DNA from: Onchidella celtica
Lineage: Eukaryota > Mollusca > Gastropoda > Systellommatophora > Onchidiidae
Reading direction: 5' to 3'
Assembly: GCA_963931925.1 (NCBI GenBank)
Contig: OZ007570.1
Coordinates: 30,910,688-30,974,687 of the forward strand
Length of the DNA: 64,000 nt
The translations under genes were made by a program, and so were the position numbers. Shown piece after piece: positions 30,390 to 50,329 of this stretch (positions are counted from its first letter, which is position 1; each line of letters starts with the position of its first letter). A model generated the notes under the pieces. That model was not told the DNA's origin, searched no databases, and saw only the letters and a list, made by a program, of their open reading frames with translations.

Positions 30390-31860
30390 TGATTTGTTGT
30401 TTAGCTGCTTTGCCCTTGTTTGATTTGGCATGGAAGAAAAAAAACAAACTTTACCTATGATCTGATGATGACCATAGCTTCAACTGTTTTGTTAAAATAA
30501 TGTATAATTTTCATGGTCACTGTCAAAATGAAGATTAAATTACATACATGTACATCAAAATATGCAAGTGAAGTGTTACTTCTAGGGCAGTGTTTGTTGG
30601 ATATCCATAATATGACTTTCGTCTTCCACCAAACATCAAAATAAAATTGAAAATTACAGTACAACTTTCTCATAACAAATGGCCTCTGGCAAAGCATTTA
30701 GCACTTATACCAATGGTTTATGTAGAGGCTACACTTAATTTTATTGTGATTTACAAGAATGGATTGTGATGATACTGAAAGTCATTTGAAAATCATTTCT
30801 CTACATCATAGAAACACATTTTCTACAGTTTAAAGCAATCTTCTTCACTGACATCTTTAGGTGGCTCTTGTCAGTTGTTAACAACTGAAACTGATGTAAC
30901 TGTAGTGAAATGTCTTCGTATGGCAGCTGGAAGAATAAGACTAGTCAGTAGTGATAAGTAGAACTAAAGCAGAGACTGCTTGATGCAACTGATACTTGTT
31001 AGCTATATAAAATATTGAATTTAACTTGTTATCAGTAGAAGAGGCAGAGAATAAAAATTTGAACCATGAAAATGCAATATCGGATTTATAGTTATACTAC
31101 CTGAGTTCCCGGCCCTGCCCAGGATAAATCGATTTATTAGTTTCAGTTCTGGGTGATTATTATGGACCTGCTTCATTTGCCTGTTCCTTTAGCTTTATTT
31201 TTGTTTGTTTGTTTTTAGATATGTTTTACTGCTCTCCCTTTGCGCGTTGACGTCCTGCGCGTCCTGCCAGCATCCGTCAAATGGCTATGTTTTGCGCACG
31301 GGTTTGTTTGTTAGTGAACACATCGCAGGAAGTGATAACGTTCTATGTTAATGGAGAAGAAAAATTATATTTTCCTAGGCATATTGAAAACACAAACCTG
31401 TACTTTTGGCCCTGCAGCGTCAATCTCCCAATTCCAGACTCTTTCTTTTCCCCAGTCTAGGCACATTGAGAACACACAAAGTTTCATACTTGATAGTCTG
31501 ACTCAGTCTCATCATTCAAACCAGTCCTAACCGGAAGTTGTTTTGTGAGTGTGATACAGATACTGGAACCAATCTCAGTTACATGTGCCGAAAAAATAGA
31601 TCGAACGCCAGTGTGTTGCAACCTAGAAACTAATACAAACGTTCTGTGAGTTATTAATTATTTTTTTATTTTCTGTGCTGGCGACATGACGACAGTCTAT
31701 ACTAAGCGCTGTATAAAATCTGAGGGCCACCGAATCAGCATTAACAGAGGAGTAGCGAAAGGCGCGCTGCAACTGTCGCAAAGTTTCACTTTTATTAATA
31801 TAGATATAAGGCCAAGTTCAGTGATTTAGACTGAAGGTCACCTGTCACCTGTCGGCTTCA
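30390..31860. other. Intergenic region between MRPS9 and a LINE
   Basis: No conserved coding sequence. A CpG-richer patch (about 31235-31330 and 31680-31800) differs from the AT-rich flank and may be an old repeat, but no ends could be set. Confidence 0.35.
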
Positions 31861-31872
31861 TCGTCATCGATG

Positions 31873-33185
31873 TTAGCTGCTACAGTGGATGTCACGACAA
31901 AATCTCCTCCACCCAATCCTGTCCTTAGCTTTCCTAGTTAGTTCACTTATTTCCAGCTGGCTGACTTTCTTGATGTTATCGTGATATGTAATGGGTGGTC
32001 TTCCTTGTTTTCTCTTTGTTTCTGTCTTTCCTTGAAGGATTGATATCATAAGGGCCGTGCTTTTGTTTCGGGCCGCGTGGCCGATGTATGCAAGTCTTCT
32101 TTTATTTATTTCAGGTGTTATTCTTCTGGTGGTGCCAAGCTGTTCTAAGATGCTTGTATTTGTTCTCCTTTCTGTCCAACTTATTCTGAGTAGCCTTCTG
32201 TAAAGCCACATTTCAGCTGCCTCCAATCTTGTTATGTCTGCCTTTTTGAGTGTCCAGGCTTCACAACCATATAGTAGGACTGGCCAGATCAAGCACTTAA
32301 GTATGTTCACTTTGAGGTCCGTTGGTGTGCCTCTATCCTTCCAAATGTTGTTTAGTTGAACCATTTTGTGTTTTGCCATTCCTATCCTTGTTTTTATGTC
32401 CTTTGAGCAGCTTCCATCTTGCGATTTATGTGATCCTAGGTATTTGAAATCAGTCACTTTTTCTAGTGCTGTTTTGTTTACTAGTATCTCCTGGTGTTCA
32501 TGGTGCCCTGTTCCAGTATGCATGACTTTCGTTTTCTTAGCATTTAGGTGTAGGCCTGCTGTCTTGCCCGCTTCATCCACTCTGTGCAACACTCTTTTCA
32601 TGCTGGTGATGTTATCTGACATAAGAGCTGTGTCATCAGCGTAGCGAAGGTTTGTGATGTTTCGGCCTCCGATCTTTATTCCCATATCTTCTATGTCTGC
32701 GTTTCTCATGATCTGCTCAGTATAAATATTGAAAAGATGAGGTGAAAGTATGCAACCCTGTCTGACTCCTTTCTCGATGTTGAAATATGGACAGTTCTCA
32801 TTGTTCCATCTAATCGTTGCCTTTTGTTCGTGGTATAGTGCAGCGATGAGGGTCACAAGGTGTTTCGGGAATCCCATCTTAATCATTATATCGAACAGGT
32901 GATGGTGCCTAACGCTGTCGAACGCTTTGCTGTAGTCTATGAACGTGATGAAGGCTTCGTTTCCATTGCTTCTTATCTGTTCAATCATTATTTGTAGTAT
33001 GAAGAGCATGTCAGCGGTTCCTCTGTTGGTCCTGTAACCAGCTTGACATTCTGATAGTTCCTCTTCTACCTTAGATTTCATTCTGTTGAGTATGATGATG
33101 AGCAGGATTTTGCTGGTGTGACTGATGAGGGCGATGGTTCTATAATTTCCACAGTCTTTGACATTGCCGAAGGTGCATTGATAAA
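31873..33185 (-). pseudogene. 5'-truncated LINE, reverse transcriptase part
   Basis: The frame enters at about 33185 with FGNVKDCGNYRTIALISH and runs open to a stop at 31873-31875. Reverse transcriptase motifs: FIDYSKAFDSV, KGVRQGCILSPHLF, and the catalytic NLRYADDTALM. The end (RRLAYIGHAARN, RKQGRPPITYHD) is RTE/CR1-like. The endonuclease and the N-terminal part of the polymerase are missing, so this is a dead-on-arrival copy although the remaining frame is intact. Past the stop, on the minus strand, AGGTGAC occurs twice in tandem (about 31841-31855), perhaps the 3' tail. Confidence 0.9.
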
Positions 33186-33199
33186 ATTATTTAGCTGTC

Positions 33200-34150
33200 A
33201 GAACAGCCACAGGCCCGTAATACAACTATAACAACTGCACTAAGAAAAGGTCCTTGCTTTTGGTCTGTAGTCACACTGAAAATATATGTACATGTATGCT
33301 GCCTTGAGCATATGTGTTATTCAGTCCCATCAAGGAGGAGAAAAGTGTAGTGACAAAAATATGAGTGGCCCTTTTTTTTTTTTTCTAATCATTTTGTTTT
33401 AATGTGCTTACGGTACCAGAAGCATGAAAACTTTCAGGAGCTGATGCAAAAAAAGGGCAAATTCAGATGCTGCTTTTATTTCCATCATTTTATTTCAAGC
33501 ATGTCTGGTACAAGGTTGCTGATCCACTGAAAATATAATTAATGCTCAAATCAAAGACTTCTTTCGTGACTTACACACAACAAAGGAAAAATATAAAAAA
33601 AGTATAAATTAATATCAGTGACTCGTGTATTGAAGGACATTGCCATAACATTGAACATTGAGAGAAATAAGTTAAGTCTTAATGTACATGAAAACAGTTA
33701 GTAATTTTCAACCACAATAGAATTAGAAGTAAAAACAGATTTTCAACAAACTGTGCTTACACAAAAATGCTTCAAGTCCAACACACACACAAACTTAAAA
33801 GTTTTAACATTAAAACTGAAATCAGCATTCCAACATTCTGTAAAGCTTATGATCCATGGCTGATGTGAACATGAAAAACTAATCAAGTGAACATCAAGAA
33901 CAACTGGGACCATCTCAGAAAATAAACTATTTGTACCGGTACTTACAACTGCAATGCAGGGTCTCCGAATTACATAACTCCATGTATACTTCCATTGGGA
34001 TGTCTGGACATAAATACGCAGGGAAAACAGATGTGTCTCAAAAGTAACTGTGTAAAGTTTCGTTATGGAGGAAATTTCTATTATTTATATCATGAGTATC
34101 CTTATAATCCCATTTCCCTGCAAAGCTGAGTTTTAGTAGAAATTCAGGTA
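33200..34150. other. Intergenic, AT-rich
   Basis: No gene recognised. Minus-strand AATAAA motifs near 33475 and 33488 could end a very long TMEM50 3' leader-free tail, but nothing ties them to it. Confidence 0.3.
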
Positions 34151-34154
34151 TCAA

Positions 34155-34722
34155 ATTTTGAAAGGCAACCGTTATTTTCACAACTTGTTTTTTTTGGTGA
34201 GTTCGTGGGCTCATCCTTACACTCCGACCACCAGTATCAAATATATGTCAAGTCGTGCTCTGAGCCATCAGGAACCTCATGCACCAAGACTAGCCTACAC
34301 CACTCCCAAACAACTAAAATCGGAAGATCCCATTCCGAGACAGTCCTGGAAAAAATGAGACAGTTGGCTGATCTGCTGCGCGAGTGGGGGCTTTGGCGAT
34401 AGGCAGGTTTCCTCTAGCGAGACCTAGTACTCGTACATGATGTAGACTGCATAATAATAGCCTATGACGAGTTCATTCATCATTGTGAGCATATTGTGAG
34501 AATTTTGAATTTGCCGTGATACACCCTAGGCCTAACCTTGAACTTATGCATACTTGGAAGTATAGGGGGGTCATTTTCCGCCATTTTGATCAAGAGGGAG
34601 AGGGAGGAAGAGAAGCACAGCTCAGCTGTTTACTGATTGGTAAAGAAAACAAGTCGTGAAAAAACGCACAACCGTTATTTTCCCTGACATGTCGTGAAAA
34701 TTACGGTTGCCATTTTGAAAAG
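34155..34722. mobile_element. MITE-like inverted-repeat element (0.57 kb)
   Basis: TTTTGAAAGGCAACCGTTAT plus TTTCACAACTTG at 34156-34187 returns inverted at 34688-34721 with few changes. No transposase. The short frames at 34158-34402 lie inside it and are not credible genes. Confidence 0.5.
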
Positions 34723-34745
34723 GACTACATAATTGCAGTTAGCCT

Positions 34746-35014
34746 TAAGGTCGAGACAGAGTAGACCCGCCCCCTCCCCCGGTCGTCATTGCGACATCCT
34801 TCCAGGATGAACCGGGGGCGAAATTTAGTGCAGCGGTAAAAATGTAATCACGGTCTGTCTGTGTGTGGGAGATGAGGAGACACCGTGAACTTTCAAACGG
34901 TTGTTTGCAGGCTGCACTCCGCTCGCTTACAGCGGTTTTATAGAGTTTTTGTGCAACCCGCGAGGAAGCAGTGTGAAGTTGTACGAAATGTGAGTTCACT
35001 CTGTCTCGACCCTT
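34746..35014. mobile_element. MITE-like element with GGTCGAGACAGAGT ends (0.27 kb)
   Basis: AAGGTCGAGACAGAGT at 34747-34762 and inverted ACTCTGTCTCGACCCTT at 34998-35014. Lies next to the element at 34155. Confidence 0.6.
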
Positions 35015-35019
35015 ACTCA

Positions 35020-36690
35020 ATGTTAGTTCAGCTTCTTAATCTACCAAAAAAAAAAAAGTGGTTTGATACTGAGTTCACTGTGTCATGCTGCCACTTTGGC
35101 ATTAGATTTAAGAGGAAGTAATGAAGAAAAGAGTTTAAAAAAAAAAAAAAATCCTCAACATTTGCTGGCAGGAGCTATTTCATCTTCAAGTCCATAACCA
35201 TGAAAAAGATCATAAATTATTTCTGCATCCTGTCACATAATTAATCACAAAATGAAAAATGCTGTTTAGGACTTATACATAACAATCTCAGATTTTCTTG
35301 AAATTAGTCCCAAAATTTTATCCTCAGGTAGAAACTACAATCGACTCAAATCGTCATATGCCAATTTTAATTTGACCTTGTAATCAAGAAAAAAAAAAGC
35401 TTTCCAGATTTAAAGTCCAGTGCTTCCACAAATATAAAATTATGTATTATGTATGTGTATGTAAGGGGATTGACAACAGCATATTCAAGGACTACTGTTT
35501 ATGTTTACATGTATCGTTCGCACACATTTATGTGGAGATGCTTGGAATCCCACGGTGAATCTCACATGACAAGGCCATTTACACACATATATCTAGGCCT
35601 ACTTTTCAAAATTATAACAAATAAGATTATTGCTGTGTTACCATTATAAGACATTTCCATTAGTTGACTTGTATGATTAAATAAAGATCGCTAAAGGTGT
35701 TTTTTCCCCCCTTCAAATAGGAATTTACTGAAAAGTCATGACTCAAGAGGATGACTGACATTTCTAAAATTCCTCATAAATAGCCTACTCTCTTTCGTGA
35801 AGCAAATGTCACCCAGACACTTAAAAAATATTTCCTACATGAAAACAAGCACTATGTTTTGATTCTCTGCACCACTCTTAATAGGTATATCATTGTTAAT
35901 CATTTTCTATGATGGCCACTACTTTTTAGCTGAAATGGCCATATTTGCTCCTTGTTAACAGCAACACAACTCAGTTTATTGATTGTATTGTGTAAGGTTT
36001 GCATTTCAGGATTACTGACTCACCAGCATTTTGGAGACAACAAAAGATATAATAAAAAAACATGTCTGGCATTTTCTTGCTGCACAAGCCTGAGACAAAA
36101 ATATATGTATATATAAATATACTGTTGTAGAGCTCCAAGTTACTGTCAAACTGCACACTTTAACTGACAGCCATACAAAACTATATTCACTACGACGCTT
36201 GTTCATAGCTTAATATGCAACATTTTCACCATTCTGATTTACAAATCTCATTCCATCAAGAATTCTCCACTGTCCATAAAAAGCTTAACACCCAATCTTT
36301 ATGTGTACAGCAACTTATAAACAACAAACAAATGAATGATAATAATTACAATACCAAAATATATAAAAGTAAAGGAAATATTTACAAGAAAGTCCACGAC
36401 AGGTAAAATTTGCAAATTGTTTACTGGGCCTTGTAAGTCAAATTATAAACATTACATCTATAAAGCTGATAAAAAACAATTACAGTCTATAATATTCATG
36501 AAGGAAAACAAATGAAAATTAATGTATTTCTCTCATTACATTATATATACTGGTAAACTGGAGGCTTGAAAAAAGCTCATTCTTTTTTGTTTACTTCAGA
36601 AACCAGAAGATACTCTTTCCTGCCCAAAACACTCAAAATAACAGCTTGTTTAAACATTTTATCTGATGACTATGATCAGAGAGTTGAATG
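35020..36690. other. AT-rich region downstream of TMEM50
   Basis: Poly(A) runs and TATA-like stretches but no conserved frame. It may include TMEM50 3' untranslated sequence if the gene does not end at the AATAAA at 36695. Confidence 0.35.
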
Positions 36691-36694
36691 GTAA

Positions 36695-36700
36695 TTTATT
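36695..36700 (-). terminator. Nearest poly(A) signal of TMEM50
   Basis: AATAAA on the minus strand, 54 bases past the stop codon. A longer 3' tail is possible. Confidence 0.35.
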
Positions 36701-36753
36701 AGTCTCAATTAAAAGCCTTTGCTTGTGTGTGTGTGGACTCCCGATGGTTCCAC

Positions 36754-43488
<6,735 letters not shown>

Positions 43489-43529
43489 CTTGACCACTTA
43501 ACCCTTTCAAATGACTTTTCTCTGTAAAG

Positions 43530-44150
43530 GAAAAAAGGACGACATATCAAAATGCAAACCTACCAGCATGAATTTATGAAGGAAGTTATAGGAATTCTTG
43601 AAAACTTGTAGGGTTAACTCTGATATAGGTAAAACACAACATGGTGAATCTTACTGGGGTGAGTGGGGGTGGGAACAAGTGCCAGTAATTTAACAAATTA
43701 ACAGCAGTCAACCGAAAAATGCTCCTGCCGTAATATATTAAGCAATGACAAATCTGTGCAATCTATCAGAGCAGTCAAATACATGCCGTTTGGTTACATC
43801 TAGACTTTGGTTGGCAGCTTGGAGAACTGAGAAAATGGTCTAATTTATATTTTTGGAAAGTATTTCCATGTCCTGAACTTTCTGGAGTTCAATAAAAAAT
43901 ATGGAACTTGAAAACACCTTATAAATCTTTGGAGAAGAACAGTTTCAAATCATTTTGAGCAGAAGAACTTGTGCTTCATTTTTCAGGTGTGAATTTTTCT
44001 AGGGTTGCCTAAGTGTGTGTGGACCTTATCTGGATCATTGAGTGCATGTGATGATCAGAGGTCCTCAATATTTTCATCAAGACCTTAAAAAGTTCTTAAA
44101 ATTAGTTTTCAGGACTTTGTGTGGTCTCTGATACATGTGTTATTAAACAT
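43530..44150. other. TMEM50 5' flank or leader intron
   Basis: AT-rich, no coding sequence seen. If TMEM50 has a distal non-coding exon this is intron. Confidence 0.35.
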
Positions 44151-44154
44151 ATAA

Positions 44155-44321
44155 GGTAAAAGTGCAGTTTAGCCCCTAAACTGTGTTGGGCATTCTCATG
44201 ACTTAGTATCGATTACATGATTTTACCAAAGGGGCACGGGTGTAGTTATTTATCAATGTAATCGATACAAAGTTATCAAAATGCCTTTACACTATTTGGA
44301 GGGCTAAACTGCACTTTTACC
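44155..44321. mobile_element. MITE, 167 bp, perfect 21-base inverted ends
   Basis: GGTAAAAGTGCAGTTTAGCC plus C at 44155-44175 and its exact complement at 44301-44321. A second inverted pair inside (AGTATCGATTACAT / ATGTAATCGATAC, about 44205 and 44259) means the whole element can fold into one long hairpin. Confidence 0.8.
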
Positions 44322-44648
44322 AACCTATAAAAAAAATATAATTAGAGACTGAAACTGTTCTACACATTCAGTATATATGTACTGTAGGCCTACATGTGAT
44401 AGTTACAACAGACTATCTATTTATCAACCCTGCAGTACCAAAAACAACAGGGTTAATAGGCATGGTCAGTGGATGTGCACAGATTCATGTGAGAAATATG
44501 CACAGTGAAAGGCCATGCACAGAATTCTGAGCAAATGATACACAGTCAGTAGCTGTGCATAAAAACATAATTTATGAAGAAAGGACACTGTTACTGTTAG
44601 CATTTGGTGGTCCTGCTTTAGTCCACCATGTTGACAGCACCAACTGAA

Positions 44649-47030
44649 ACCCACCAGGCACAGAGATGGACAAAGAGCAACCCTGGATGACCTTTTCTTC
44701 ACCAACAGGGATGATATAGTCAACGAGATAGAGGAAACAGCAGACCTGGGGAAGAGTGATCACGCCACACTACTAATCAACCTCGCCCTAAAAATACGCG
44801 ATGCACTAAAACAGAAGCGATTCAACTACTACAAAGCAAACTACACCGCAATGAAATCACACCTTAGTAGCATCAACTGGGAAAGACAACTAAAGGACCT
44901 GAACGTAGAGGAAGCATGGCAGTATCTGACAACAGAAATCAATGAAACTAAAAAATGCTACGTACCCGAGATAAAGAGTACCACAGGAGACAGGAAAAAG
45001 TGGCTAGACGGAGAAACACTCTCGGCAGTACGGAAGAAGCATAAGCTGTACAGGAGATGGATAGAGACCAGAGACGAGCAGCATTACCAGGAATATACCA
45101 AGGCAAGAAACAAGGCAGCTAGAGAATGTCGCAAGGCAAAAATCCGACTAGAGAAGACAGTAGCAAAACAGGCTAAGAAAAATCCCAAGTCTTTTTGGTC
45201 ATATGTAAAAGCAAAGACCAACACCAGAACAGGCATAGCGGATCTCAAAAGAGACGATGGCACCACAACCACAACCGATGAGGAAAGGGCTCAATTACTC
45301 AACGACTTTTTCCAAAGCGTATTCACTGAGGAACCGGATGGGGAACTACCTGAAGTCCCAGAATTTGCATATAATAACCCCCTAACAGATATAGACATCA
45401 AGACGGAAGATGTAAAAAAACTACTCACGAAACTCAAGACTGGAAAAGCAGCAGGACCAGACAACATCCCCGACATTCTATTGTCCGAAACAGCAGAGAC
45501 CCTAGCCCTACCCATTGGTATCATCTTCAGGAAGTCACTGAACGAAGGACGCCTACCATGTATATGGAAAAAAGCCAAGGTCACACCGATCTTTAAAAAA
45601 GGAAGCAGAACCTCAGCAAATAACTACCGACCAGTCAGCCTAACATGTATCCTATGCAAAGTGATGGAAACCCTCATCAGGACCAAAATACTGGAACACA
45701 TGCAGGAGAACAGACTCATATGCAGGGAACAACACGGTTTCACCCCTGGACGCTCTTGTGTAACCCAACTTTTGGACACCTTGGACTGCTGGACTGAAAT
45801 CCTGGACAAAGGGGGGTCCATTGACGCCATCTATATGGATTTTTGCAAAGCTTTCGACTCTGTCCCGCACCGCCGGTTAATACACAAGGCGAAGGCACAT
45901 GGCATACATGGATCAGTTATAAGATGGATTGAAGCCTTTCTAAGTGAACGCACGCAAACAAGTTTTCGTAAATGGCAGCCAGTCACAAGAAGGTCAAATC
46001 ACAAGTGGTATCCCGCAAGGCAGCGTACTAGGCCCCGTCCTCTTTGTAATTTATATCAACGATCTGCCAAACCACGTAGATAGCGAAGTCCGGATTTTTG
46101 CAGATGATACCAAACTTTTCACCCAAAGCAACGAACAACGGGCCAGAGAAACATTGCAGAAGGACCATAATAGACTGCACCAGTGGTCTGTGGCCTGGCT
46201 ACTAAATTTTCATCCTGAGAAATGTTGCACACTCAAACTAGGTAACCCAGCAACAGACCAAACATATTACATGTTGAACAAGAACCCAAATAAAGACAGG
46301 CACACTCTGGCTACCACCAAAGCTGAAAAGGACCTTGGAGTTGTGGTAGACAATCAGCTGTCTTTCAGGAATCACATCTCACAAGCAACAGCCAAGGCAA
46401 ACAAAATCCTGGGAGTAATACGACGATCCTTTAATTACATGACTGAACACACCTTCATCCAACTGTACAAGGCACTAGTACGACCGATCCTTGAATATGG
46501 TCACTCAGTTTGGCAGCCAACCCTGAAAACCTTGCAACAAGATGTGGAGGACGTCCAACGCAGAGCTACAAAGCTCATCAGTAGCCTGAAAGACAAGCCC
46601 TACCCAGAACGACTGACGGCACTGAGGCTACCGAGTCTAGAACACCGCAGACACAGGGGAGACATGGTGGACCTTTACAAATACGTCACTGGCATCTATG
46701 ACACAGGTCGACCCAGCTTCGAACTGGTTACCAACAGCAACACCAGGGGACATAGCAAAAAGATTGTGAAAAAAAGATCTCGCCTGGCTGTTCGTAGCAA
46801 TTTCTTCTCAGAAAGAGTTGTCAGTTTGGAATAGCCTCCCAGAGTCTGTAGTGAATGCACCTAGTGCGAATGCCTTCAAGAAGGCCCTTGATGCCCATTG
46901 GGCAAATCACCCAGCACTATACAACCCGGAATGCTACAATTAGACCTAGTTGATGCAAAATGGGAAACACAACTGGACCTGTGACCACAGGTCTCAACCA
47001 CCGACAACATCAAGTATCAAGTATCAAGTA
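44649..47030 (+). pseudogene. 5'-truncated CR1/jockey-type LINE with two frameshifts
   Basis: Readable from the last part of the endonuclease (RATLDDLFFTNRDD, then LGKSDHATLL). The polymerase frame from 44851 carries LKTGKAAGPDNIP, NYRPVSLTCILCKVMETLI and MDFCKAFDSVPH, then shifts between about 45944 and 45965 into a second frame with GIPQGSVLGPVLFVIYINDL and the catalytic FADDTKLF. A single extra T at about 46820 breaks it again; the third frame ends WNSLPESVVNAPSANAFKKA and stops at 46941-46943. The 3' end is three copies of ATCAAGT (47009-47029), a typical LINE tail. The copy is not functional. I give the breaks only as found. Confidence 0.9.
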
Positions 47031-48300
47031 AGACATTGGCTGATTCGAGACTTGTCAAAGTTGTGTGTCTTAACTCATTCACTACCACGAGCCGTGTTTC
47101 ACCACGCCTTGTCTGACAGCCATGGCTGGCCCGTGCGCCATGTTTCACGGCTCAACTAGTAATACACATCCAAATCCAGACCGGTTTTTCAAAGTTAAGA
47201 AACACAAATCCAATCCAACATTCTGGAATGGTTTATGAACATCCTGTTGCTAAATTCAACCGAGGAAAAGACACATTAGAGCTACTTTGAAGAGAAATTA
47301 TCGACCAAGTTTTGGATTTTTTTTCATTTTTTGTGTGTGCCAGCGGTGGTGTTTTTTTTTGCTGTAACTTTTTTATTTCTCTAACAATGTTTGTGAAATT
47401 CACATGGATTATATATGAATGGATTATAAACAATATTCTGGAGTATAAAACCCATTGGAGTTTTTGTTCCTATCTACGAACCGTAAGTTGAAATTGTGTT
47501 GGTCATATAATCAAATTTTTTTTTTCACATTTTGTTTTGTTTAACTCTTACATGAATTTTTTATCTCTCAAAATAAGTTTTGATCAACATAATACTATAA
47601 AATTCAGCATTAAATCAATAAAATTCCAAGTCTCTCCAATTTCAATATAGTTTTCAACACTCGCCCAATATGAACGTTGATCGCGTCAAGATGAACGCTC
47701 GTACGGAACAAAGGAGGAAGATGGAGAAAGGGTTCAAATCAGGGGAGATGACTCGCAAATTAATTATACAGAATTTATGTTGACAGATAAAAAAAAATTG
47801 GCGCTTTTTCGGTAGTTCCCACCCCAACTTACCTAGGCTATATTAGTCGATTGTCAGATTTGATATGTAACGACGTGAGGGTCTAGTCAGTTTGTATCAT
47901 CGAGGCCGTAGGCCGATGTTCGTCTGGGCAGTAGTCAGATTGACATATCAGGGAAAGCTGCCGGGGTAGCTATGTATTGTTTTCACTCGGACTATGGAAC
48001 GCATTTGGAAGTCCTTCCGTTAACTGGGGAGGGGTGGGAACAAGCGAAAAAGCGCCAAAAAATCCTAGGCTAGGGAAAATCTTATCCCTCACTCAGTATC
48101 GACGGATACACTTCGTTCAAAGAAAGCCCTTTGATCCACTCTAGAGATCAACAAGTTTAGGCCAAATCTACATCAAAATGCAACTAGAGTCTAGATCTAG
48201 ATCAAGGTCTAGATCTAGATCTAGATCTATTAGTATTATTTAGGCCTAGATCTAGACTACATCTTGAGGCTAAATTTGGAAATGCGTGTGGGTGATCTTC
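47031..48300. other. Intergenic, between two LINEs
   Basis: No gene recognised. At 47070-47160 a TTAACTCATTCACTACCACG start followed by inverted GCCGTGTTTCACC / GCCATGTTTCACGGC blocks looks like one end of another TTAA element, but no opposite end was found. A TAGATC microsatellite lies at 48184-48255. Confidence 0.4.
48184..48255. repeat. TAGATC microsatellite, interrupted
   Basis: Repeated CTAGAT units over about 70 bases, just before the LINE at 48310. Confidence 0.85.
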
Positions 48301-48309
48301 ATGGTGTTT

Positions 48310-50007
48310 TATTACAACCTGCGAGAACAGAGAATTGCAAACAGTCCTTGAAGATATTACCTTTACAAAAGAGACAGTACAAAAGAAACTAAAACAGCTT
48401 GATTCGGTAAAGTCACCTGGACCAGATGGTCTACACCCACGTGTCCTACAGGTACTTGCGGATGAGCTGGCGGAGCCACTTACGATACTTTTCACAAGGT
48501 CGTTGGAAGAAGGAAAACTACCGGAGGCATGGAAGGATGCAAATGTCACCCCATTGTTTAAAAAAGGTAGCAAGTCCAGCCCGGGGAACTATCGCCCAGT
48601 AAGCCTTACCAGCATTCTTTGCAAAGTCATGGAGTCAATAATAGTAGATGCAGTTTTGGAATACCTAGGGCAGAATGAACTTTTATCAACATGCCAACAT
48701 GGATTCAGGCCAAAAAGATCATGTGCGACAAACCTACTGCTGGTATTGGATAAATGGACAGCAGCACTAGACATCGGCAGACCTGTGGATGCAGTATACC
48801 TGGATTTCGCGAAGGCCTTCGATTCTGTGCCACATTTACGACTTGTGAATAAGCTGCAGTCTTATGGCATCAGATCCAAACTACTGGACTGGATTAATGA
48901 GTTTCTCATAGGAAGACGTCAAAGAGTTTCAGTGAATGGATCCTACTCAGAATGGTCAACAGTGTCAAGTGGTGTTCCCCAGGGGAGTGTACTAGGCCCA
49001 GTCTTGTTCGTGATCTTTATCAATGATCTGCCAGAAGTAATCAGCTCGTGGTGTCACATGTATGCAGACGATACCAAAGTTTCCTCAATAGTAGACACTG
49101 AATCTAACAGACAAGATCTTCAAAGAGATATAGATAGATTAGTCGACTGGACCGACAAATGGCAACTTCGCTTCAACGCAGACAAGTGCAAAATCATCCA
49201 CTTCGGCAGAAACAACCCAACACATGAGTACACAATGCGGCTGCACCACTCACAAGACAGGAAGGTGTTGAGTACAACAGTGTTAGAAAAAGACCTCTGT
49301 GTTCTGATTGACGACGAATTAAAATTCAGCAAGCACATCGAAACACAAGTAAACAAAGCAAACAGAATACTTGGACTCATCAGACGATCGTTCCAGTTCT
49401 TGGATGGTGAAAGTACAAGAATCATGTTCACGTCACTTGTAAGACCTCATCTAGAGTTAGCCAACGTTGTGTGGTCACCTAGGTACCAGAAAGATAAAAA
49501 ATTAATAGAAGGAGTACTGAGGAGAGCCACCAAGCTGGTGCCAGGTATGACAGCACTGCCCTATGAAGAAAGACTTCAAAAGCTCAGCATACCAAGTATG
49601 CAATATAGAAGAGACCGAGGAGATATGATTGAGGTGTACAAGTTCATACACGACATGTATGATACTGAATCACCACTGACACCAGAAGAAGACACCAGAA
49701 CAAGAGGACACACCTATAAACTCAAAAAGAACAGAGTCAACACAGGAATCCGACAGGGCTTCTTTCCAATTAGGACCACGGACACATGGAACAATCTGCC
49801 AGCTGACACTGTGAATGCACCAACACTTAACAGCTTTAAGAACAGACTAGATACCCACTGGAAGAATAGAATGTACCAAGTTTGAACTTAGTCAGGGGAG
49901 ATCACAATGTATAGAATAGAATAGTAACGATCAAAAGATCGGACAAAAGGCCAAAAGGCCTAAAAAGCCCGAAATAATTATTATATCATATCATATCATA
50001 TCATCAA
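48310..50007 (+). pseudogene. 5'-truncated CR1/jockey-type LINE, reverse transcriptase frame intact
   Basis: Open frame to a stop at 49883-49885. No ATG begins it; the frame enters from the truncation near 48310 and the first readable part is LQTVLEDITFTKETVQKKLK. Motifs: KSPGPDGLHPRVL, NYRPVSLTSILCKVMESII, LDFAKAFDSVPH, GVPQGSVLGPVLFVIFINDL, catalytic MYADDTKVS, and a C-terminal WNNLPADTVNAPTLNSFK. The endonuclease is gone. The 3' end is an ATATC microsatellite (49982-50005), the usual tail. It is about as similar to the LINE at 44649 as two families of one clade would be, not a copy of it. Confidence 0.9.
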
Positions 50008-50009
50008 TA

Positions 50010-50329
50010 GGCCTATACAATAACAATGCAATGATTTAGAGGAACAGAGAAGAATACAAATTGTAGGGAATGACCCTCTAATACACAACAAAATATTTCT
50101 AAAGACCTACCGAAGTTTTAGTGCTGGTAGCTGTTGTATGATGCTTCCTGTTCCAACAAAAACAAATTTGATCAATTTCTTCCGGTGCAATGATGTGTTT
50201 GTAATGGTTAACTTATATGTGTTGTCGTACTTGGAGAGCACACATATCTGTGACGCAAACACGCACGACAAGAATCGGTGTTTTCCAATAATTACCCATA
50301 ATGCATCAACCGCATTCTTTAGCAACAAG
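50010..50329 (+). promoter_or_regulatory. RABL2 5' leader and proximal promoter region
   Basis: About 320 bases between a LINE tail and the RABL2 start. No TATA box was identified. The reading frame stays open upstream to 50138 but family comparison supports the ATG at 50330. Confidence 0.4.

Noticed and set aside
43499-43619. TTAACCCT...AGGGTTAA pair near the TMEM50 start
   Set aside because: Only the first few bases are inverted and there is no subterminal repeat, and the left TTAA lies inside the presumed 5' leader; likely chance.
50138-50329. Upstream extension of RABL2 exon 1 by 64 codons
   Set aside because: The extra residues resemble nothing in the family; the ATG at 50330 gives the expected short N-terminus.
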